A DNA stretch of 64,000 bases from Macrococcoides animalis (GTDB lineage: Bacteria > Bacillota > Bacilli > Staphylococcales > Staphylococcaceae), in assembly GCF_047425875.1 (NCBI RefSeq), contig NZ_CP179727.1, positions 496,001 to 560,000 of the forward strand. The letters run 5' to 3'. The notes below the pieces were generated by a model. The model was not told the DNA's origin, ran no database searches, and saw only the letters and a list, made by a program, of their open reading frames with translations. How positions within the stretch are numbered: the first letter of the stretch is position 1; each line of letters opens with the position of its first letter. Below are positions 6,514 through 13,658 of this stretch, piece after piece. A program made the position numbers and the translations under genes.

Positions 6514-6934
6514 TGTTTGTATGTTGGTATAGGTCGTATCTTAATCGGTCAATCACTTCTGTATTGCCATATCTTCCGTTGCTGGATAAGTAACGTTTGA
6601 CTTCCTTTTGGTCGTCTTTAGAGTACGTATATAAGCATTTTTTTAAAAGATGCATATTACTATTAGATTTCTTTTTGTAGCGTTCTAAGGCTTGTTTCTG
6701 CTCGATTATCCAACATGCTAATGTTTCAACTGGTGTACCAATAGTTATTACACCCAATACATCGCTGAAAGTCGTGTGACTCACTGAAAGATGGTACATC
6801 TCGTTTATCTGCATAGTCATGAATGCTATATTAAATCTAATAGAAGATGGTGAAAAATCTCTTAACAGTTGGTACTCGGTTAATCGGTCAACTTTCTTGT
6901 ATTTGAGAATGGTGGTACATCGTTTAAACTTCAT
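6422..6934 (-). CDS. Phage/island protein of unknown function (170 aa)
   Basis: A GAGGTG site precedes the ATG at 6934. The product is basic, mostly helical and cytosolic. A central segment (SDVLGVITIGTPVETLACWI) is followed by KKK and RLRYDLYQHTNNARIQRNKA-type basic stretches and ends in an Arg/Tyr/Lys-rich tail, which suggests nucleic-acid binding. I cannot name the family. It is between the terS module and the sigma-like regulator, and all share one strand with close spacing. Confidence 0.65.
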   Translation of the reverse strand: MKFKRCTTILKYKKVDRLTEYQLLRDFSPSSIRFNIAFMTMQINEMYHLSVSHTTFSDVLGVITIGTPVETLACWIIEQKQALERYKKKSNSNMHLLKKCLYTYSKDDQKEVKRYLSSNGRYGNTEVIDRLRYDLYQHTNNARIQRNKAREDTRLLNIYKHKRYRYRPDV

Positions 6935-6947
6935 CGGCTCACCTCAA

Positions 6948-7181
6948 TTATTTAGATGTCATACGTTTTACTTCTTCAATTACATTGCGAAAAGCCTTTT
7001 CTTTTTCTTCAAAGTATTGCAGTTTCAACTCTAGATATTCTGTTCTGTCATGTCCTGCTGGTTTAGGTGGGAATTTATCAAATATTGTACCAACCTTAAT
7101 TGTTGGATCAATTACCTTTGCTATTTTATCCATCTGTACAATTTCAGATTTAACTGTTACATCAAACTCATAATTAACCAT
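6948..7181 (-). CDS. Small island protein following terS (77 aa)
   Basis: The start is set at 7181 because GGAGGTAAGGAAA directly precedes this ATG; a longer upstream reading lacks a ribosome site and overlaps terS more deeply. The product begins MVNYEFDVTVKSEIVQMDKI and ends in a charged helix. It overlaps the terS stop by 8 nt, so it is co-translated with terS. Function unknown. Confidence 0.65.
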   Translation of the reverse strand: MVNYEFDVTVKSEIVQMDKIAKVIDPTIKVGTIFDKFPPKPAGHDRTEYLELKLQYFEEKEKAFRNVIEEVKRMTSK

Positions 7182-7722
7182 TTTCCTTACCTCCAGCATT
7201 TTTATTTTGTTTGAATATTTCATTGTTCACGTTATCAAAGAACTGTATTAACTTATGCTCGTTGCCATTATCCTCATGAGATATTACTTTGATACGTTCC
7301 TCAATATATCGTGTTTCGGCTTTTGTCTTATCTGTTTTGACCTTATCAGTCCATAGTCCATAACGTTTACCTAATAACTCGGCTGACCTAACACGTACAT
7401 TTGTATCTGCTCTTTTATCGACTTTCTCTATAACTTGTCCGTCTCTACCCTTTGATAATGGTATAACTTCCTCGTCTGTTTGTTCCCCTCGCATGACTGC
7501 TGTAAGATATTCTAATACTTCTTTTTGTTGTGCCACTTTATCAGATTTGATACTTTCTAACCGTTCATTTATATATTGCTTAATTCCCTTATTTTCCAAT
7601 AGTAGATGGCTGCTTTTTTGTGCGTACTTCTCACTATATCCAGCATCAATACATGACCTATAAGCATTACCACTAATAATATATTCATCTGCAAACCGTC
7701 TTTGTCGTTCCGTTAGCTTCAT
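7174..7722 (-). CDS. terS: Terminase small subunit
   Basis: A 182-residue TerS of the Terminase_2 type. The N-terminal LTERQRRFADEYIISGNAYR, then SCIDAGYSEKYAQKSS, is the DNA-binding helix-turn-helix (about 3-40). A coiled segment with EVLEYLTAVMRGEQTDEEVI (about 65-85), typical of the oligomerisation region, and VRSAELLGKRYGLWTDKV follow. In SaPIs this subunit recognises the island pac site and redirects the helper phage large terminase to island DNA. No terL is present in the window. Confidence 0.88.
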   Translation of the reverse strand: MKLTERQRRFADEYIISGNAYRSCIDAGYSEKYAQKSSHLLLENKGIKQYINERLESIKSDKVAQQKEVLEYLTAVMRGEQTDEEVIPLSKGRDGQVIEKVDKRADTNVRVRSAELLGKRYGLWTDKVKTDKTKAETRYIEERIKVISHEDNGNEHKLIQFFDNVNNEIFKQNKNAGGKENG

Positions 7723-7788
7723 TTATTCACATCCTTAAAATAGTATGAAAGACCGATACACCAATTAAGATGTACCAGTCATATATTT

Positions 7789-8034
7789 TTACTTGATTAG
7801 TCGTTTAGCTTCTGCAATTTCTTGCAGTGTTGTTGGTCGCTGTGTTTTTGATTGCGTAACTGGACTACCTGCATTACCTTTTACATGATCATTCAATTCA
7901 GTTAATAACTCAGTTTCTCTATTTGATAGATTTACATTTTCAGAATCATTCACAACTGCCATTAATAGTTGTTGCTTCATTTCAGAATTAACGTTGATAT
8001 TTTTAATTGTTTCTAGTGTATTAACATAAGTCAT
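7789..8034 (-). CDS. Island small protein (81 aa), packaging block
   Basis: An AGGAGG site precedes the ATG at 8034. The product is helical at 1-50 (LETIKNINVNSEMKQQLLMA; LSNRETELLTELNDHVKG), followed by a Ser/Thr/Gln/Pro linker and a basic helix LQEIAEAKRLIK. The position just upstream of terS matches where SaPIs carry capsid-size or interference genes, and the size is near that of CpmB, but I see no sequence basis to assign it. Confidence 0.6.
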   Translation of the reverse strand: MTYVNTLETIKNINVNSEMKQQLLMAVVNDSENVNLSNRETELLTELNDHVKGNAGSPVTQSKTQRPTTLQEIAEAKRLIK

Positions 8035-8036
8035 TA

Positions 8037-8618
8037 TTATTTGTCCTCCTGTATAATTAATTGTCCCTGTGGTGATTGTTTAATGTGGTTAGGACTTACT
8101 ACCATGTATTTATTAAAATTTGTAACATTGCCTATTTTACTTCTTAATTCTTTACGCTCATTATCTGTTAAAGAATCTAACAACGTTCTATACTTCTGTT
8201 CTTCTGCACCATATGCATCATTTATTTGATTGATATTCTCGATAGCTTCATTAAATTTACGTGCTGCATCTTCTAATTTTGAATATGCATTTGATACATC
8301 ATCTTTATACAAATCAGATAAATTTTTAGCATCAATCAATGTTTCAAACTTCTTTTCTTTAATAACTACTTGTGTCATATCACGCTTAATCTTAATACGA
8401 TTTTTCAATTTCTTTTGTTCTTCTTCTGTTTTAATTTTCATATTAAAATACTTTTCTGCTTCAACTTCATCGGCTTTTTTTAACGCTTCATTGTAGCTAG
8501 TTTCAAGCTTCTTAATTTCCTCTTGATTGTCTATTAATTGCTTTTCAAGTACTTCTAATTCTTTATTTTGTTTAATATATAATTTTTGGTACTCTTCATA
8601 TTTCTTTTGTGTTTTCAT
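8037..8618 (-). CDS. Long coiled-coil island protein
   Basis: The start is placed at 8618 (MKTQKKYEEY), where TGGGGGATATACAAA supplies a ribosome site; a GTG reading further upstream would pass through a hairpin leader. The 193-residue product is almost entirely charged alpha-helix with heptad spacing (about 5-75 and 120-160), then a short C-terminal region with KIGNVTNFNKYMVVSPN. It lies 2 nt upstream of the 81-aa gene and two genes before terS. Coiled coils at this place could be scaffold-like or interfere with helper assembly; the function is unknown. Confidence 0.65.
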   Translation of the reverse strand: MKTQKKYEEYQKLYIKQNKELEVLEKQLIDNQEEIKKLETSYNEALKKADEVEAEKYFNMKIKTEEEQKKLKNRIKIKRDMTQVVIKEKKFETLIDAKNLSDLYKDDVSNAYSKLEDAARKFNEAIENINQINDAYGAEEQKYRTLLDSLTDNERKELRSKIGNVTNFNKYMVVSPNHIKQSPQGQLIIQEDK

Positions 8619-8641
8619 TTTGTATATCCCCCAAATAATTT

Positions 8642-8686
8642 TAGTTTTTAAATAACGTGCTAGTGAGCCATATAGACTCACCAGCT
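8642..8686 (-). promoter_or_regulatory. Hairpin in the leader of the coiled-coil gene
   Basis: In the untranslated leader (minus strand), GCTGGTGAG and CTCACTAGC pair across a 9-nt loop about 30-50 nt before the start, with no T-run after it. It may protect the transcript or modulate translation. The surrounding 8619-8791 stretch has no gene that I can support. Confidence 0.35.
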
Positions 8687-8791
8687 AAGAGGTAAATAGC
8701 CATAAACCAAATTACAATCCTGCATTAACACCTAGATGCAGCAGCAGTTTATAATTATTTCCGCCTGTCATCTCGACTGTCGGACTTTATG

Positions 8792-9145
8792 CTATTCCCC
8801 TAACTTTTCTTTCTCAAGTTCTTTTATTATCGACAACCGTTCACCAATATTCTCTACTCGTGAATACAATGAAGCCTTAGCAAAATAAAAATCAACTTCA
8901 TTCCTGCAATAGAAGTACCCATTGCGAATAGTAATTGAACTGCTACCAATAGGCTCTCTAAAAATAGTTACAAGTTCATTGATGATAATATTCAATCTTC
9001 TAAAATACTTTTCGTCTTTACCTAATAAAGCTACAATCTGTTTTCTTGTGATTGCTTCAGTTTTATTGTTTTCAATAATGTTCTTTACGTCTAAATGTTC
9101 TTGACTCATTTGTGCTTTAATTTTTAATTCTAATTGTTTATCCAT
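8792..9145 (-). CDS. Island protein with winged-helix-like region (117 aa)
   Basis: The start is set at 9145 (MDKQLELKIKAQ) because GGAGGAATTAAGAAG precedes it. Residues about 30-60 (AITRKQIVALLGKDEKYFRR; LNIIINELV) look like a helix-turn-helix, followed by a wing (ITIRNGYFYCRNEVDFYF) and a C-terminal helix. Proteins of this layout are common in staphylococcal islands between the origin and the packaging genes, but I cannot give a role. The stretch before it (9146-9299) carries a small opposite-strand frame. Confidence 0.6.
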   Translation of the reverse strand: MDKQLELKIKAQMSQEHLDVKNIIENNKTEAITRKQIVALLGKDEKYFRRLNIIINELVTIFREPIGSSSITIRNGYFYCRNEVDFYFAKASLYSRVENIGERLSIIKELEKEKLGE

Positions 9146-9202
9146 CTTCTTAATTCCTCCAGTAATTTTAATTACCGACAGAATTAAAAGGAGGTTCCTC
9201 AA

Positions 9203-9274
9203 ATGTTTAACACTACTATTACCATGCTTATATTTTTAGTGGTAGCACGTTCACCAGCACCATGTAATTATTAG
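9203..9274 (+). CDS. Possible 23-aa hydrophobic peptide on the opposite strand
   Basis: A very strong AAAAGGAGG site lies 8 nt before an ATG at 9203. The 23-residue product (MFNTTITMLIFLVVARSPAP plus CNY) has one hydrophobic segment. It faces all other genes of this block and lies in a gap between them, an arrangement seen for type I toxin peptides. It lacks the usual charged tail of Fst/PepA1-type toxins, so it could be truncated or not translated. Confidence 0.3.
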   Translation: MFNTTITMLIFLVVARSPAPCNY

Positions 9275-9299
9275 ACTGCTTACACGTTTTGCAGTTGTT

Positions 9300-9530
9300 T
9301 TACTTCTCTTCATACATGATGATTAAATTGGTAGTAATAGTTCCACCATTTTCATCAAAACCACCATTTGTTTCGGGTGTAATACTCAAAACATTCACAC
9401 TAGATATAAACTCATTAATTCTTGCTTGGTACTCTTTATTGTTTTCATCACGATATGGTGAAATAACACCAATATAATCTTCTGGAACATTTACTTCTAC
9501 AGTATTTCTTCTGAATATTTTTACTTTCAT
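9300..9530 (-). CDS. Small island protein of unknown function (76 aa)
   Basis: The start is set at 9530 (MKVKIFRRNTVEV), with TGGAGATTTGAAA just upstream. The product alternates beta strands (VKIFRRNTVEVNVP; TITTNLIIMYEE) around a helix (KEYQARINEFISSVNV). It lies immediately downstream of the candidate origin and starts the block that leads to terS. I recognise no family. Confidence 0.6.
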   Translation of the reverse strand: MKVKIFRRNTVEVNVPEDYIGVISPYRDENNKEYQARINEFISSVNVLSITPETNGGFDENGGTITTNLIIMYEEK

Positions 9531-9567
9531 TTTCAAATCTCCAATTCTGATGTCATTTTGATAAATA

Positions 9568-9790
9568 ACATACAAATATATATGCCATACAATCAAAGTG
9601 TTGATACATAAGGGTTTATCCCCTGTGTATGACGTATGTCATTAAAATCTTCTAGTTACTCCCGCTATATACATGTAGAGAATATATATATTATTAATAG
9701 TTTAAAAATATTAAATATCTAACATACAAAGCCATAAGATGACTGATATAACAACGTTTAGACGTATGGCTTTACGTATGTCGTATGTTA
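9568..9790. other. Candidate island replication origin with CATAC/GTATG iterons
   Basis: This gene-free stretch downstream of rep holds about eight copies of CATAC/GTATG (near 9569, 9586, 9627, 9634, 9722, 9762, 9775, 9782), partly as inverted blocks (for example ACATACAAAGCCATA near 9722 against TATGGCTTTACGTATGT near 9765). They flank an AT-rich tract (about 9665-9720). SaPI origins are known to lie next to rep and to consist of iterons flanking an AT-rich melting region. Rep binding is inferred from position and layout. Confidence 0.6.
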
Positions 9791-11128
9791 TTTTAAAACG
9801 TAATATTTAAATACTTGAGGATATCCATTCACTCGTTTAGTGGTTCTTTTAATTTCGATTCCATAAGTAGTGCTAAGGCTTCTAGTGAGGAATGTTTTGG
9901 ACTTGGCTTTTAAACCATTTTTCATGCACCAGATTGAGAAGTCTTTATAAACCTCATCAGTCTCATGATCCAATATGTTTTCAATCCTCTTATCTTCCAC
10001 ATACTGCATTAGAATATTATTTCTAACCTTATACTCATGGATGGCATTTGTGACTTCTTCTGGCTCTGTAAATCTCTTATTTTCAAGTATTCTATGCAAA
10101 CCATCAATAGCATAATTAAGCAGTGTAGACTTGACCGCATCACTTTTTAATTTATCTGGCATCTCTAAATCAAGATTGTCATTATCGTGACTGAATGTGC
10201 GTTCAAAGGGTATTATCACTAATCTTCTACTTAGACCGTTTGACTGGTCGTGTATCGGTGGTAACTCGTTAGCACTATACATAAGTGTTGCAGTGTTCAA
10301 GATTGTAAAAGCATCTTTACGCTTCTTGTCTGCATAAATACGCTCACCAGATACCATTTTTTTAAAAATCTCGGTATCTTCCATCTTGCTGGATGATATG
10401 TCATCACCAATTAGCACCAATTTATTAATTGTTCCAGATAATTTAAAGTTGTTCTCCATATCCTTAAGACTAAATGGCATGGCATTATTGTCTCCAAAGA
10501 AGTCATATAGCATATTGAAAAGTGTTGATTTACCGTTCGAACCTCTAGCAACAATGAAGAATGCTTTATGCATGAATGCACTTCTATACAAGCAATATCC
10601 AATAGCTTCCTCAATCAGTAGTCTTATATCTTTCTTATGATTAGATATTTCATTTAAGAAATACTCCAGCACCTCACTTGAAGCGTTGGCATCATAAGTC
10701 ACTGGTATATGATTTGTTATTACATAATCACTTGGATCTGATACGAATTTTTTATCTTTGACATCGAACACACCATTTTTTAACGAAACAAATCTTGCGT
10801 GTGAGCGTTCTTTTACTGTTGCTCTACCTAACACGTTATAATATACGTCTTTACGCTTCTGCTCGGTCAATATAGGTAAAATCTTAATCACCATACGTCT
10901 GAATTCGTTATCATCCAAATACTCGTAATGCGTACCAGTAAAGTAATGTAGTAAGTCATCTATCATTATTATTTGATAACGCTGTATCATGTATTGAGCG
11001 AATTCATCATGCAAAAATGTTGAACCATTAAACCATGGTGATGTACTTTTATTAGTACGTTCGATTTCAGTTGCGTATTTTTTCGCTGTTTCTTCTGCTA
11101 AATTTAGAACATTTGTTTTATCACTCAT
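9788..11128 (-). CDS. rep: Island replication initiator/helicase Rep (SF3, D5-like)
   Basis: A 446-residue replication protein. The D5 N-terminal-type region (about 60-185) includes SLKNGVFDVKDKKF. The SF3 AAA+ core has Walker A GSNGKST (196-202), Walker B LVLIGDDIS (about 235-243), a sensor region NTATLMYSANELPP and an arginine-finger segment NGLSRRLVIIPFERTF. A C-terminal winged-helix-like tail follows (about 390-446). In SaPIs this protein binds the adjacent origin iterons and unwinds DNA. It overlaps the primase gene by 8 nt. The coding sequence ends at the iteron cluster. Confidence 0.88.
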   Translation of the reverse strand: MSDKTNVLNLAEETAKKYATEIERTNKSTSPWFNGSTFLHDEFAQYMIQRYQIIMIDDLLHYFTGTHYEYLDDNEFRRMVIKILPILTEQKRKDVYYNVLGRATVKERSHARFVSLKNGVFDVKDKKFVSDPSDYVITNHIPVTYDANASSEVLEYFLNEISNHKKDIRLLIEEAIGYCLYRSAFMHKAFFIVARGSNGKSTLFNMLYDFFGDNNAMPFSLKDMENNFKLSGTINKLVLIGDDISSSKMEDTEIFKKMVSGERIYADKKRKDAFTILNTATLMYSANELPPIHDQSNGLSRRLVIIPFERTFSHDNDNLDLEMPDKLKSDAVKSTLLNYAIDGLHRILENKRFTEPEEVTNAIHEYKVRNNILMQYVEDKRIENILDHETDEVYKDFSIWCMKNGLKAKSKTFLTRSLSTTYGIEIKRTTKRVNGYPQVFKYYVLK

Positions 11129-11969
11129 CTATAATCATTCCACCACCCTCAATATGCTTCTTAATAATCGACTCAACTGTTTTCTGGAATTCTTTTTCTT
11201 CAATAGGTGGTTCACACTGTTGAGACCAGCACCATAGAAGTCCATACATCGCTTGTAACGGCATGTTTTTCCTAAGGCATAAACCAGTCAAACTTGCTAA
11301 ACTACTGTTACGTTGACCGTTACCGACTCCATAGGACAACGAACTCCACCAGTTACCATCACGCTTATTTGAGTATTCAACCTTAAAATTAATATCACCA
11401 TCTGAAGATAATTCTTTTTCAATCATGGCAATTAATTTTTCTGTATCAATAAACTTTGTATCTTTGTACTCAAATATTTCTGGTGCATCTTCTGACTTCA
11501 ATACTCGTCTTGACATTGCTTGACTGACTGTTTTACTTGCTGGATCACACAGAATTCCAATAGCTTTCTCATACATTCCAACTGCCATAGAATAATACTT
11601 AGCTGGTAATGGCTCACTTAATGGCAATATGACTCTTATACGCTTATTCTCGTCTGTGTGTGACCATGTAGAATGCAATATATAGCTAGTTGCCATGTTC
11701 TCATCAAAGAATTTAACTAAGTCGAATTCGTTTGGAATTTCGTCATAATCTAAAACAATAGCCGTCCTAGTCAATACATTTGAGTCCTTACGTCTCGACT
11801 CTTTCATTTCCGCCAGTAAATATAAACCTGCTGCATATTTGTTTTCTGAATCAATTTTCTTGTGCTTGAAATATTTCAGAAGTTCTTGGAATGTTAATAC
11901 CTTAGTCGCAATGTAACTTCCTGCATCAAGTGACTTATAATGTGATATAATAGTAGTATTAGAAGTCAA
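11121..11969 (-). CDS. pri: Island primase (archaeo-eukaryotic-type prim-pol)
   Basis: A 282-residue protein. The TTG start at 11969 has a GGAG site about 11 nt upstream; no in-frame ATG fits better. The prim-pol core shows the metal motif VLDYDEIP (about 92-99) and the downstream STWSHTDENKRIRVILPLSE segment. A PriCT-like C-terminal domain (about 205-275, YGVGNGQRNSSLASLTGLCL and later WCWSQQCEPPIEEKEF) follows. It should make primers for island replication together with Rep. The 8-nt overlap with rep implies translational coupling. Confidence 0.82.
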   Translation of the reverse strand: MTSNTTIISHYKSLDAGSYIATKVLTFQELLKYFKHKKIDSENKYAAGLYLLAEMKESRRKDSNVLTRTAIVLDYDEIPNEFDLVKFFDENMATSYILHSTWSHTDENKRIRVILPLSEPLPAKYYSMAVGMYEKAIGILCDPASKTVSQAMSRRVLKSEDAPEIFEYKDTKFIDTEKLIAMIEKELSSDGDINFKVEYSNKRDGNWWSSLSYGVGNGQRNSSLASLTGLCLRKNMPLQAMYGLLWCWSQQCEPPIEEKEFQKTVESIIKKHIEGGGMIIDE

Positions 11970-12018
11970 TTTAAAAACAACTCCATTTCATATATAATAA
12001 AGGAGACTGATTTTTCAA

Positions 12019-12324
12019 TCAGTCGTTCCCAGCTGGTACTTCATCACTCGCCAAAGTGTTTTTACGTGAAGTATCGGCTTTTTCTTTGCAAAATTCCTCT
12101 TTTAATCGCTCTACATCTTTTTCAATGTCTGAAATTATAGTTGCGTTGATGTAACAGTCTTGCATTTGTTCTACTAAATAACGTCTAGTGATAGGGTTTT
12201 TCTTTATCCAATCTTGTTCAATCATCACTTCTAATTCGCCAAGATGATTGTATGCATGATTAGTCAAAGCGTTCACCTTTAATTGAAGTAACTCAATTTG
12301 TGCCTGTAAGTCTCTTAAATCCAT
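12019..12324 (-). CDS. Small helical island protein (101 aa)
   Basis: GAGGTG just upstream and adjacency to the previous stop (TAG-ATG) support the start at 12324. The N-terminus is a coiled coil (MDLRDLQAQIELLQLKVNAL); the rest is helical and charged, ending in a Ser/Asp/Glu-rich tail. It belongs to the early gene cluster between str and pri. Function unknown. Confidence 0.62.
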   Translation of the reverse strand: MDLRDLQAQIELLQLKVNALTNHAYNHLGELEVMIEQDWIKKNPITRRYLVEQMQDCYINATIISDIEKDVERLKEEFCKEKADTSRKNTLASDEVPAGND

Positions 12325-12624
12325 CTAAAACACCTCACTATTTAATTCTTCTTCTGATAACTCTTGATGCTCTTCCCCATGTTCTCCTCGCCATAAATCT
12401 GAATATGTGATGCGTTCGATATAATTTTCGTGTGTCGCCTTTAAATCTTCTATAATACCAGCACAATATGTTGCTGTGATAATGTCACATTGATTATTTA
12501 TTGAAGCCTGTGCAATCTTCATTTTATTGATTACTTCTTTAAGTTCACGGTGTACCTGTAGAAACGTTACGTTGTCTAGTTCTTCAATTCTTTGTTCTAA
12601 TTGTTGTTTATATGTTTTAGTCAT
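12325..12624 (-). CDS. Small helical island protein (99 aa)
   Basis: The start at 12624 (MTKTYKQQLEQRIEEL) is chosen because GGAGGTAATGGCA precedes it; it overlaps the upstream gene by 8 nt. The product is helical throughout, with a Cys-containing middle (INNQCDIITATYCAGIIEDL) and an acidic C-terminus. It is part of the early cluster. I recognise no family. Confidence 0.62.
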   Translation of the reverse strand: MTKTYKQQLEQRIEELDNVTFLQVHRELKEVINKMKIAQASINNQCDIITATYCAGIIEDLKATHENYIERITYSDLWRGEHGEEHQELSEEELNSEVF

Positions 12625-13033
12625 TGCCATTACCTCCATTGAAATGCTGAAATGTAGTAATTGCATCAGATAAATTTCCAAGTTCATCATTAAAGTTATT
12701 CTTCTTCAATAATTCGTCTAATAATAATCTCTTAGTATCAAGATTGTATGAATAACTTTCTAATTCACCAGAAGCTATTTCAACTGCATAAAATAATCTG
12801 TTGACCATATCAATTACATCTTTTACTTCATCAGTTGTTAACATATATTCGTTAGATACTGCGATATTCTTTGCTTCCTGCAACTCACTTAATTCTCTTA
12901 GCTTCTCCATACGTTTATTGATTTTCTTAGACTTGATTTCATATTTCTTCTGCATGATGTTACCAACAATAATGCTCCCGTATTCTCCTGCTTCAATGCG
13001 TTCTTTTCTACCTGCCAAATATTTTTTAATCAT
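12617..13033 (-). CDS. Helical island protein (138 aa)
   Basis: GGAGGAATTACA precedes the ATG at 13033, and that site lies inside the 3' end of the preceding small membrane-protein gene. The product has a basic N-terminus (MIKKYLAGRKERIEAG), long charged helices (KKYEIKSKKINKRMEKLREL) and an Asn/Gly-rich end. Function unknown; likely an early gene repressed through the stl/str region. Confidence 0.62.
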   Translation of the reverse strand: MIKKYLAGRKERIEAGEYGSIIVGNIMQKKYEIKSKKINKRMEKLRELSELQEAKNIAVSNEYMLTTDEVKDVIDMVNRLFYAVEIASGELESYSYNLDTKRLLLDELLKKNNFNDELGNLSDAITTFQHFNGGNGND

Positions 13034-13202
13034 TTGTAATTCCTCCAGTAAATTTATATTTAATCATTGCTTCCATAGTTGTAAGACCTAACACGATCCA
13101 ATAAATCATTTGTTGCTGTAAAACAATATCCGTTGTAATTTTTGTTACGATTAATACCGTCAATATTGAGTAAATGAAAATTCTAAAGATTAATTTGACC
13201 AC
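13026..13202 (-). CDS. 58-aa two-helix membrane protein, GTG start
   Basis: This gene fills the gap between the Cro-like gene and the 138-aa gene. It starts with GTG directly after the str stop (TGA-GTG), with GGTGAG 4 nt upstream. The product, beginning VVKLIFRIFIYSILTVLIVT, has hydrophobic segments at about 4-20 and 32-47. It ends inside the start of the next gene (ATGATTAA overlap) and carries that gene's ribosome site. The tight junctions on both sides support a real, coupled gene. Function unknown. Confidence 0.55.
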   Translation of the reverse strand: MVKLIFRIFIYSILTVLIVTKITTDIVLQQQMIYWIVLGLTTMEAMIKYKFTGGITND

Positions 13203-13412
13203 TCAACTCACCATACTTTCTTCATCTTTGAACAGTTCGTCAATAGTAGTATTAAATAACTGTGCAAGTTTTTGACATTCTTCTAATGTAAATGAAGCTT
13301 TTTTTGATTCTTTCAAACCATATCGGCCTTGCGAAATTCCGATTCTTTTTGCAACTTCTCTTTGACTCATATTCTTCTCCATTCGAGCAATCCAAAGTTT
13401 ATAATGTTTCAT
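13203..13412 (-). CDS. str: Cro/Str-like HTH regulator
   Basis: A 69-residue HTH_XRE protein: NMSQREVAKRIGISQGRYGL (about 14-33) is the helix-turn-helix, followed by FTLEECQKLAQLFNTTIDEL. AAGGAGG lies upstream of the ATG. It is divergent from the larger CI-like gene across a 246-bp region with palindromic operators, the arrangement of str/stl in SaPIs. It probably heads the leftward early transcript. Confidence 0.85.
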   Translation of the reverse strand: MKHYKLWIARMEKNMSQREVAKRIGISQGRYGLKESKKASFTLEECQKLAQLFNTTIDELFKDEESMVS

Positions 13413-13432
13413 AATAGTAGCACCTCCTTCTT

Positions 13433-13605
13433 GTATCTTTTTAAGATACTTATGTATTGTTTTTAAGAAGTATCTTTTTAAGATACCTCTTGTTTTGATT
13501 CTACCACGAATATATTAATCGTTTCAAGTGCAAATGCATCTTTTTAAGATACTTTTTGTTGTATTATTACACTCACTGTATTAAATATGTGTCTTTTTAA
13601 GAAAC
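13433..13605. promoter_or_regulatory. Operator array between divergent stl and str
   Basis: Four copies of a 17-bp palindrome GTATCTTTTTAAGATAC occur here: 13433-13449 (exact), 13470-13486 (exact), 13536-13552 (one change) and 13589-13605 (two changes), plus a weaker half-like element just left of the second copy. They cover the only divergent regulator promoter region of the island. This is the expected pattern for a CI/Stl repressor binding cooperatively to shut both promoters. Confidence 0.8.
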
Positions 13606-13658
13606 TTTTTTATCTAATTTCCAGAATAAATGATATATTTAAATAGGAAGGTGATAAA

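Noticed and set aside
7174..9530. LexA box controlling the terS block, as in some SaPIs
   Set aside because: I looked for GAAC-N4-GTTC upstream of these genes and did not see one.
12006..12025. Hairpin GACTGAT/ATCAGTC at the end of the 101-aa gene as a terminator
   Set aside because: No T-run follows on the minus strand, and transcription should continue into pri and rep.
13433..13605. Short repeats that could suggest a CRISPR array
   Set aside because: The units are 17-bp palindromes with irregular spacing (37, 66 and 53 bp) between divergent repressor genes; this is an operator array.
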